Below are positions 39,427 through 45,892 of a DNA stretch of 45,892 nt, in pieces. Both the position numbers and the translations under genes were made by a program. The notes beneath the pieces are model-generated. The model did not search any database, was not told the DNA's origin, and saw only the letters and a program-made list of their open reading frames with translations. The stretch's first letter is position 1; each line of letters starts with the position of its first letter. The stretch comes from Nocardia speluncae NBRC 108251 (GTDB lineage Bacteria; Actinomycetota; Actinomycetes; Mycobacteriales; Mycobacteriaceae): contig NZ_BDBZ01000047.1 of the NCBI RefSeq assembly GCF_001613245.1, forward strand, positions 1 through 45,892, read 5' to 3'.

Positions 39427-42400
39427 TCCATGCGTAGACGACGATGGTGAGGAACCACGCCTGGACAAGGTTCTCGGGGCTGTCGGAGTCGCCGAAAACG
39501 GTTGTCAGGTCCTCGACGTCGGCGTTTCGGTCGAGTGCAATGTTCAGCAAGGCAATGGCATTCTCTTGCTCGTCCCGGGTGTATGTGGTGCCGGTGTCGA
39601 GGACGCCTTGCACGTCGAACGATTTGGGGATGGGGTGCCGGATGCGGTCGAAGCCGGGGCGCGCGGACAGTAGCGCTCGGATCGATCGCAGGGTTTCCGA
39701 GATTACATATGGCCCAAAGCGGAGGGTGAAGAAGACTGTCGCCAGCTCCTGGTCGGATATGAACTCCGATATCGACCACGGTTCATCCGGGTGCTCACCG
39801 ATCCGAGTCAGTCCATAATGGATGTTGCGGCACAGCTGATTGGGTTCGGTCCAGGTGCGGCCGTTATGCGTCCCACTCGCCGCCCCGCCCTCGGCGATGA
39901 ACCCCACGAACGAGTACACGTCGTCCAGCGACATGTCGTCGATGGGGACGCCTTTCATCATGTTGAGAATCAACAGATCCTCGCGGGCTTCCCTATGGTC
40001 CGGGGTGAATATCTCGCAGTCGATCTGGTAAGCCTCCTCGGCCATCTCGATCGCCTGGGACTTCTCGTTCTCGCCGCCGCTCATGAAGAGAACCTGCGCG
40101 AGGTGAAGCAGCGGCGCTGCACGTCGGGGGCGGAAGCTTTGAGGGTCTCGGCCGAACACGTGTAGTGCGTGTTCGAGATCCTGTCGGGCCTCGTCATCAC
40201 GGCCCATGTGCACCAGGATCCGCCCCCTGATCGCGGCAAAGTCGGCGTAGACGACGGATTCACGAGAGAACCCATGCTCGGAAATCACTTCGCCGGCCCG
40301 GGTAAGCTGCTCCCAGGCGAGTTCCATACGGTTGGCGCAGATCGCCGCGTCCGCGACCCGTTCGTACTGCTGAATCCGATCCAGCGGGGAGACGTGCATC
40401 GAGCCGTTTTCCGGATCGTAGATCTCGGAGATGATCAATTCGCTTCTCAGCGCTTGGAGGACGTTTCCACGGTCTTTGCTCAGGATGCAAGCTGTGCGAT
40501 GCATTTTCACGGCGAGGACGGGCGTGATGCTGCGGCCATAGCGTTCGAGGATGTCACTGGCAGTCTCGATCGAGGTTGCTGCTTCGCTTGGCCTGTTCAA
40601 CATGCGGAGCAACCCGGCCTGAGTGACGAGGACGGTCATGTGCGAGGACGGGTCGAGCTCGATCTGTGTCAGGCGCTCAACAAGGCGTAATACCGATTCT
40701 GCCTTATCAGGGCGGCCATGCGTACTGGCAACGGTTTCGGCCGCCGCGGCTGCTTCGACGAGCAGGTGCGGGAGGTCCAACCGCTGTCCGAGTGCGAGGT
40801 TCTCCTCGATCGCGGCGAATGCGTCGTCGACGCGGCCTGCGACCGAATACGCGTGGGCGAGAGAGAATCGGATCTGTGTGGCAGCCAGGAGCCAGCGCCA
40901 GTCGCTGCTGGTACGCCAAAGATCTTCGGCGGCTGAGATCCCGTGGCTGGCGAAATCGGCGGCTGTCCATCCCTGATGAGTCGCGGACTCGTCGGGGCCG
41001 ACCAGCGCCAGACGCTGGGCAACGATGGACGTCACCAGCAGCGCTGCAGGACCGGCGCAGCGATGGCTGTACGCCTCGGCGGTGACATGGGCCGCTGAGG
41101 CCAGATACGGATCGAGAAACGGAGCGGGCTGGTAAAGCGACCAATCTTGTGAGGGAAGGAACAGACCGACTCCCGCTTCGATCCACGGTCGTGGATCAGG
41201 CACTTCCGCGCGCGCTACCCTCGCGATCAAGGGGTGGATCGTGAGTCGGCCGCTACGCGCGGAGACCAACGACAGCCGCGCCAGTGCCTCGATCGCCTGA
41301 CTGCGAACCGCCCTGCCCCGCAGAGCGGTGCGTACATCGTTGGCGGCGGCCTGCACGGTGTCCTCCGTATCGTGCCCCGGCGGATCGGACGGCACAGCGT
41401 CGGTGCGCCGCCGCGAGAACCATCGCCGCTTCCTCGGCTCTGTGTGGCAGTCCTCTCGCGCAGCCACAGGCTGCACCGGGCTAACCATGACCGGAGCGTC
41501 GAACACCGACTCGTCGATCGGGGACGGCCCTAGAAACGCCAGCACATGAAGCAAGGTGGAAGAGACCGAAACCGCGGATTCGGCTGCCCTGACGTTGAGC
41601 CGGATCGCCTCGACCACGCTCGCCGGATGCCCTGCTGCCTCCCCGAGACGAAGCGTCTCGATGGGTGCCTCACGTAGTCGTGTGATGTAGTCAGAGACGG
41701 TGCAGCCCACCACTGTGAGGTAATCCACGGCCTGGTTCAGTGCAAGCGGATGATCGGACAGTTCATGCCGAAGGCGGTATCGATCTTCGGTAGTCGACTC
41801 CGGCAGATGAGTCCGCAGGAACTGGGTGCTCTCGTCGGGGTCCCAGGTGCCGAGTTTGAGTTCGGAGTAACCGCTGTCGAGGTTCTTGATGTTGGTCGTG
41901 ATCAACACCCGGCACAGTGACCTGCGCGGGATCAGCCCCCGGATGTCAGCAGGTTTGGCGACACCGTCGAGGACCAGCAGTGTCCGCGAGGACGGCGGCA
42001 GCGAGGGCGCGACCGGTGTGCGCGCCTCGGCGATCCCGGAGGCGTCGTAGTATGGCTGTTCACCGCTCAGCTCCTGGAGCGCAGTGAGAATCTCGGCGCG
42101 GCTGCTCGCGCTGACAAAGATCGAGCGCACCAGGTCGGAGTGCAGTGCTGCGAACTGTGTGGCCACACTGGTCTTTCCGCATCCAGTCATGCCTCGTACC
42201 ACCACGGGAGCCACTGGTGAGGAGCTCCCGAGGTCGAGCCGGGCCGCGATGTCGGCGAGTACTGCGGACCTTCCAACGAAACGGGCATCGGCTTCCCAGC
42301 GAAAGCCAATCTCGGGCAGCGCGCCTGAGAGCAGGCGATCGTGCTCGCCGAGCAGGATCGACTCCGCTTCTGTCGCCGGTAGCAGTCGAGTCGCCAAGGC

Positions 42401-43144
42401 TGCGGCGTCACGAGCGTCCAATCGTGGAAACCAGCTCGTGACGAGGTCCAACCGCGAGTCTGTTAACGGTGGGACCGGTTCGGCTTTGCTCAGGTCGATG
42501 ATGCGACGCCACAGTGCTTCGAAGCACTGGCCAGCGAACTGAGCCGCTCCAGCGCGCTGTCGGTCAGCCAGAAAGTTGCGGGTGGCTTCGGCGCCGCTGG
42601 CGAGAATTTCTTTGCGCCGGGGGAATGGGTCTTCCAGCAGTTCGAGGTCGGCGAGGAACCGTTGTGCATCGATCTCGGCGATCTTGGCTCTGCGCGCGAA
42701 CCAGGTTACGAAGTCAACGTCAGGCTCACCGGTAGAGGCAAGGCTGACCTGCGACTTCCGAGCCTGGCCGACGATGCCGGCGCTCGTCCAGAAGGCTGGC
42801 TTGCAGGACTCGCCGGCCGCAGCCCACCATTCGTATAGTCCGGTGAGCACGTCATCCTTGTCCAGCTCGGTCGGTCCCCACCCACTGTTGCCTTCGATCC
42901 GGTTGGGCTCGCGGTGTTTGATCGAGACCAGAGTGGGTCGTTGATGCTGGTGCAGCACGACCGCATCCGAGGAGTGCTGCATGACCACCCCGCAGACGTC
43001 GCTGCCTGCCGCGAGCTGCTGGACCAGCCAGAAGGCGATGGCATGCTTCTCGTACTCATTCCACGATTCGGTCTGAGGCCCCCTGTTCTTCGGATCCACA
43101 GGCATCCGCCGAATCTGACCGAGATCGACCCCCTTGTTGGTCAT
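39392..43144 (-). CDS. STAND NTPase (NB-ARC/TPR), Avs-like defence candidate
   Basis: A protein of about 1250 aa. The N-terminal part (about 25-130: NEYEKHAIAFWLVQQ, DAVVLHQHQRPTLVSIKH) resembles DUF4297/Cap4-type or other PD-(D/E)xK-like nuclease domains, with an acidic residue near 60 and S-I-K near 74-76; this is the weakest assignment. An NB-ARC-type STAND ATPase follows: Walker A RGMTGCGKTS near 318-325, Walker B TLLVLDG, RVLITTN and DHPLALNQAV (GLPLA-like). The C-terminal half is TPR-like helical repeats ending in a helical tail. STAND proteins of this layout sense phage proteins and trigger an effector. ATG 43144 lacks a Shine-Dalgarno but has TATTCT 6 nt upstream, suggesting a leaderless mRNA. 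The frame is open to 43222. Confidence 0.85.
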   Translation of the reverse strand: MTNKGVDLGQIRRMPVDPKNRGPQTESWNEYEKHAIAFWLVQQLAAGSDVCGVVMQHSSDAVVLHQHQRPTLVSIKHREPNRIEGNSGWGPTELDKDDVLTGLYEWWAAAGESCKPAFWTSAGIVGQARKSQVSLASTGEPDVDFVTWFARRAKIAEIDAQRFLADLELLEDPFPRRKEILASGAEATRNFLADRQRAGAAQFAGQCFEALWRRIIDLSKAEPVPPLTDSRLDLVTSWFPRLDARDAAALATRLLPATEAESILLGEHDRLLSGALPEIGFRWEADARFVGRSAVLADIAARLDLGSSSPVAPVVVRGMTGCGKTSVATQFAALHSDLVRSIFVSASSRAEILTALQELSGEQPYYDASGIAEARTPVAPSLPPSSRTLLVLDGVAKPADIRGLIPRRSLCRVLITTNIKNLDSGYSELKLGTWDPDESTQFLRTHLPESTTEDRYRLRHELSDHPLALNQAVDYLTVVGCTVSDYITRLREAPIETLRLGEAAGHPASVVEAIRLNVRAAESAVSVSSTLLHVLAFLGPSPIDESVFDAPVMVSPVQPVAAREDCHTEPRKRRWFSRRRTDAVPSDPPGHDTEDTVQAAANDVRTALRGRAVRSQAIEALARLSLVSARSGRLTIHPLIARVARAEVPDPRPWIEAGVGLFLPSQDWSLYQPAPFLDPYLASAAHVTAEAYSHRCAGPAALLVTSIVAQRLALVGPDESATHQGWTAADFASHGISAAEDLWRTSSDWRWLLAATQIRFSLAHAYSVAGRVDDAFAAIEENLALGQRLDLPHLLVEAAAAAETVASTHGRPDKAESVLRLVERLTQIELDPSSHMTVLVTQAGLLRMLNRPSEAATSIETASDILERYGRSITPVLAVKMHRTACILSKDRGNVLQALRSELIISEIYDPENGSMHVSPLDRIQQYERVADAAICANRMELAWEQLTRAGEVISEHGFSRESVVYADFAAIRGRILVHMGRDDEARQDLEHALHVFGRDPQSFRPRRAAPLLHLAQVLFMSGGENEKSQAIEMAEEAYQIDCEIFTPDHREAREDLLILNMMKGVPIDDMSLDDVYSFVGFIAEGGAASGTHNGRTWTEPNQLCRNIHYGLTRIGEHPDEPWSISEFISDQELATVFFTLRFGPYVISETLRSIRALLSARPGFDRIRHPIPKSFDVQGVLDTGTTYTRDEQENAIALLNIALDRNADVEDLTTVFGDSDSPENLVQAWFLTIVVYAWISSTLARLTGA

Positions 43145-43150
43145 GCGGCG

Positions 43151-43156
43151 AGAATA
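43151..43156 (-). promoter_or_regulatory. Possible -10 box of the STAND gene (leaderless)
   Basis: On the minus strand TATTCT fits TAnnnT and ends 6 nt before ATG 43144, matching leaderless initiation in actinobacteria. It explains the absence of a ribosome-binding site. No clear -35 is seen. Confidence 0.4.
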
Positions 43157-43388
43157 GCGTTCGGCTACGAAAAATTCCGCACACACGGCGAGGGAGGGAG
43201 GCACCTTGGCCAGGGTGCACATGGCTAGTGCGACCCCGCGAGGCTCCGTTTCGAGGCCCTGGCGACCCTGTCCCTGCTTGGATGATGGAGGTTACTGATC
43301 TCTCCCGGTCTGCCCGGGGCACGTAGGCGCTTCAGGGTGATGGAATAGCGTCGGCGTGAATACCGACTCTCCGCCGGAAAAGTGAGCA

Positions 43389-43416
43389 CAAGGTCCTTCC
43401 CGGGGCCCGCGTTCAC
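43389..43416 (+). repeat. 28-bp direct repeat, copy 1
   Basis: Identical over 28 bp to 43588-43615; the shared core includes GGTCCTTCCCGGGGCCCGCG. The copies start 199 nt apart. Identity ends abruptly on both sides, so this is a discrete element rather than a general duplication. Confidence 0.8.
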
Positions 43417-43587
43417 CCGGGGCCCAATCTACGCCGGGCTCCTACCCGTGGTAGGTGATCCCGACAAACATGGGTTTCGACGGGCGCGAGAGGATAAACT
43501 CTCCCTCGGAGTGTCAGGCCGCGCACGCGCTCCTCTCGTTTCCGCCTGAGTTGCCTCGCCCACGCCGGTTCGGTGACGTCGACAGGC

Positions 43588-43615
43588 CAAGGTCCTTCCC
43601 GGGGCCCGCGTTCAC
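43588..43615 (+). repeat. 28-bp direct repeat, copy 2
   Basis: Second exact copy, 65 nt upstream of the ATG at 43680. Position suggests a regulatory role for this gene, a target-site duplication left by a lost insertion, or a recombination site. No transposase or integrase is present between the copies. Confidence 0.8.
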
Positions 43616-43679
43616 ACCTTCCCCCTGTTCGCATGCTTGTTTCGTTGCAGGCAGGGTGGCGTGGGCACCTCTGCCGGGA

Positions 43680-44645
43680 ATGGACGAGAACATGCCGAAA
43701 AACAGCAGTGCGCGCCGGCGCCGCCGGGCTCGCAGGATCGAGGCCGAGGGCGGCGTCAAGTACGTCGAAGCGCTCCGGCGCGGAGAAGAACTCGCCGCAC
43801 AGGCGCGTGAGCACGCCGAAAGGAACTCACGATTGCGGCCCAGCAAGATCGAGATCGGCGGAGTCGAAAAGTACTGGCGGCACGAGGATGCCGGACAGCT
43901 CGGTCAGGACGGTATGGCGGACCCGACCGCCGCCGACGTAGTTGCTGCCGCGGAGGCGCTGTTACCGACGGTCCGTGCACTTCAGTCCGCCAAGCTCGAG
44001 CCGACCACAGTGGTCGTCCCGTACTGGCAGCGAGGCCGGCTCACCCAGAAGGAGTTGAACGAAGAATTCCGCACGACGATCCGTGAGGTGATCGCCGATC
44101 TCGAGCGCGTGCGTGAGGACGCCGATATCGGCTGTATTGAATGGGCGACCGTGGCCGCTGGCTACTACGGAGTGCGCGTCAAGCTCAATGGCCTGGATCG
44201 GATCACCGGCGGGCCGCTGCACGATCGGCTCGAATCGGCCATGGACGCGGCCGACGTGCTGTCCATGACGGCCGAAGCCGTCCACAGTCGAGGGTGTCTA
44301 CTCGGCGCGGATCGTTCCCGCCGCTTCGGCTGGGGTTACTCACCCTGTGATGGAGGTGAGGTACGTGTGCGTGTACGGATCTTCGGTGACGACACTCTCA
44401 TTACCGTTCCCGGGTGCCCTCGACATGCCGCCGAGGAGATCGTCAACTGTGACTACGACGTCGAGGACGGCATGACCGGTGTCGAGGTGATGGGCGGCAC
44501 GACCGCCGACCTCGATACCGTCTACGACCTCGCTGAGCAGGTTCGCCGCGAACGCGACAAACTCCAGCGCGAACGGCACAAGAACCCGTCCGGAGGCAGG
44601 AGTGTGCCCGTGCCGCCGTGGCACCGCGGTCAAGATTACTGGTGA
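43680..44645 (+). CDS. Hypothetical accessory-genome protein
   Basis: About 321 aa from ATG 43680 (ATG 43692 is equally possible; GGACGAG precedes it). A very basic N-terminus (SARRRRRARRIEAEGGVKYV then EALRRGEELA) resembles the start of many actinobacterial plasmid- or element-borne proteins. A helical middle section follows (AADVVAAAEALLPTVRAL, EEFRTTIREVIADLERVRED) and then a mixed alpha/beta C-terminal part with three Cys (CDGGEV, VPGCPRH, NCDYDVEDG). No catalytic motif is recognised. The frame is open to 43455, but that part is non-coding in character. It may be a nucleic-acid-binding protein of a mobile element; function unknown. Confidence 0.72.
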   Translation: MDENMPKNSSARRRRRARRIEAEGGVKYVEALRRGEELAAQAREHAERNSRLRPSKIEIGGVEKYWRHEDAGQLGQDGMADPTAADVVAAAEALLPTVRALQSAKLEPTTVVVPYWQRGRLTQKELNEEFRTTIREVIADLERVREDADIGCIEWATVAAGYYGVRVKLNGLDRITGGPLHDRLESAMDAADVLSMTAEAVHSRGCLLGADRSRRFGWGYSPCDGGEVRVRVRIFGDDTLITVPGCPRHAAEEIVNCDYDVEDGMTGVEVMGGTTADLDTVYDLAEQVRRERDKLQRERHKNPSGGRSVPVPPWHRGQDYW

Positions 44646-44893
44646 CCATCCCCGACCGGGTGCTTCGCTGAGGTATCGACGTTCCTGGTCGGGCGGCGCG
44701 GCACACAGCCGAAATGTGTGAGCCACCCCTTCTCCGGTGCGCGTGTCGGTCGGGTGGAGGCCGAACGAGTCCACTGACCATCGCCGGCTAGTTCTATCGG
44801 TGAATCGCGAGATCGTTGATTGGTGAATCTCGGCACCGGCACCGGCCCTGGCCGGAAGATTTTGGGATCGGCGAATTGTGACACCGCCGACAC

Positions 44894-45574
44894 CTAAACG
44901 CGACTAGCGTCCGGGGCACTCATCCAGTGCCCGGATCCGATCCGCCGCACGCGTCCACCGATCTCGATCGAGCCATCGGGCTTCGGACATGTCAGGATCT
45001 GCGATCCCCGACCCTGTGTGATGGTCAGTCCGCGGCTGAGGTGTGCCGTCAGGAGCAACGCCGCGGCACCCGTCGCCTCATCCTCGTCGATGCCGTCGCC
45101 GCGGCCAGGGAAGGCTCGGGCCCGGACCTGGCCGGCGGTCTCGTCCTGCCAGGCCCACGCGTAGATCCATTCACCGTGTGGGGGTACGGCGAGTTCGTTG
45201 ACCTCCTCGGCCGAACCGTACTGCTTGAAGATGCGGGGCGGCGCCCATTCTGCACGGGCCGTGATCCAGCAGAACTCGCTGTCACGACGGGCGGTGACAA
45301 CCCCTGCGGCAGTTTCGAGTTCCGATGTGCCCAGCAGCCACGCCGTACCAACGCAGGGGTGTCCAGCGAATGGCAGTCGAACCGAGGGTGTCCAAATGTC
45401 GATTGTGGCGCGAACGGGGTCGTCGACAAACACCGTCTCGCTGAATCCGAGGTCACGCGCGATGGCGCGTCGCTCTGCGTCGGAGGCGACATTCAAGCCG
45501 TGAACGACGCCGAGTTCGTTACCGAAATCGCCTGCTGGTCCACAGAAAACACTCAGTACCTCATGATCGATCAC
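44894..45574 (-). CDS. PhzF-family isomerase/epimerase-like protein
   Basis: A 226-aa member of the PhzF/diaminopimelate-epimerase-fold family. GNELGVVHGL near the N-terminus, FSETVFVDD (catalytic Glu region), LPFAGHPCVGTAWLL and DEDEATGAAALLLTAHL are the family blocks; the Asp and His positions used for acid-base chemistry are kept. Typical PhzF proteins are 260-300 aa, so this one is short and the middle is trimmed. GTG 45574 is the start; the ribosome-binding site is weak. PhzF itself isomerises a phenazine precursor, but most members have unknown substrates, and no phenazine genes are here. It converges with the hypothetical gene ending at 44645. Confidence 0.88.
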   Translation of the reverse strand: MIDHEVLSVFCGPAGDFGNELGVVHGLNVASDAERRAIARDLGFSETVFVDDPVRATIDIWTPSVRLPFAGHPCVGTAWLLGTSELETAAGVVTARRDSEFCWITARAEWAPPRIFKQYGSAEEVNELAVPPHGEWIYAWAWQDETAGQVRARAFPGRGDGIDEDEATGAAALLLTAHLSRGLTITQGRGSQILTCPKPDGSIEIGGRVRRIGSGHWMSAPDASRV

Positions 45575-45892
45575 CGACCCAGTTAACCGTAATCACAGGC
45601 GTGGCCGTTGTCTGCGGGGTCGCGATGAGCACGCTTCGTCGGCTCCCATGGGAATCGCTGAACCAGTCATCGAGTCACTGGGGAGCGTTCGGCGCCGAGA
45701 CCGGCAGCTGATTCCCGATCCGTCCAGTTCTGAGATGCGCTCTGGGATCACTAGATGGGGCTTCGGACACGCCCGGCGGCCGGACACGCCGACCGAGGTG
45801 ACATCGAAATTCACCGATGCGGTCGTCTCGGCTCGGCCTCTGTGACGTCGAAATTGGTCGGTAACTGATCTCAGAATTCACCCTTACAGCCA
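45575..45892. other. Terminal region without a recognised gene
   Basis: The last 318 nt show short open frames on both strands without ribosome-binding sites or family signatures. The promoter of the phzF-like gene should be within the first 100 nt. A gene entering from beyond the window cannot be excluded. Confidence 0.4.

Larger units (their letters stand above)
43145..43679. other. Divergent intergenic region with exact direct repeats
   Basis: The region between the divergent STAND gene and the hypothetical gene at 43680. Frames opening here lack ribosome-binding sites, and their predicted N-termini are Pro/Arg-rich translations of non-coding DNA. It holds an exact 28-bp direct repeat (separate entries) and, on the minus strand, the -10 candidate of the STAND gene. 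Confidence 0.55.

Noticed and set aside
44894..45574. Phenazine biosynthesis
   Set aside because: Only a PhzF-fold protein is present; no phzA/B/C/D/E/G genes, and most PhzF-like proteins are unrelated to phenazines.

Overview
High-GC actinobacterial DNA, most likely from a Nocardia-like mycolate actinomycete. This is inferred from the secreted cutinase and LIP-type lipase homologues, CYP157-like P450s, XRE/MmyB-type regulators, frequent GTG starts with ATGA/GTGA gene overlaps, and a type I-E-like CRISPR. The window is accessory genome throughout: two defence-type loci flank biosynthetic, regulatory and secreted-protein cassettes.

1-1100: the leader-distal part of a type I-E-like CRISPR array, whose last units decay. 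1430-15381: a compact biosynthetic locus. Six minus-strand genes in tight succession encode a beta-lactamase-fold hydrolase, a TauD/clavaminate-synthase-type oxygenase, one A-PCP-KS-AT-KR-ACP megaenzyme, a one-chain (fused) glutamate mutase, a PhyH-type oxygenase and a crotonyl-CoA carboxylase/reductase. A plus-strand archaeal/eukaryal-type prolyl-tRNA synthetase converges on them with overlapping stop codons. The A-domain pocket reads DVQFIAHVVK, one residue from the classical proline code. The AT has an unusual RAGH motif, and the CCR supplies unusual extenders. The locus therefore looks built to make a proline-derived, alpha-alkylated, statine-like acid or its cyclised form, with the extra ProRS as candidate target-based self-resistance. 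I consider this the main undescribed system.

15900-27653: a regulator/kinase pair (XRE-TPR and APH-like) diverges from two P450s lacking the ExxR arginine and an acyl-CoA-oxidase-like flavoprotein. Unknown small proteins, a secreted DUF8176-like protein, a stand-alone DUF5753 protein, a frameshifted winged-helix remnant and two tandem XRE/MmyB-like regulators follow.

27938-34199: a leucine-rich short ORF, three back-to-back RNA hairpins, then a secreted/surface operon: glycine-zipper protein, cutinase, a LIP-family lipase whose nucleophile Ser is Ala, a membrane-anchored DUF8176-like protein and a ParA-like/BTAD fusion regulator. 34959-39426: a wHTH-MoxR ATPase, a HExxH-VWA protein and several small proteins, punctuated by strong hairpins and preceded by a 26-bp perfect operator-like palindrome.

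39392-43144: a 1250-residue STAND (NB-ARC-TPR) protein with a possible nuclease-like N-terminus, an Avs-like antiphage candidate. 43389-44645: an exact 28-bp direct repeat and an accessory-type unknown protein. 44894-45574: a PhzF-family enzyme. Functions come from motif reading only; no database search was possible.
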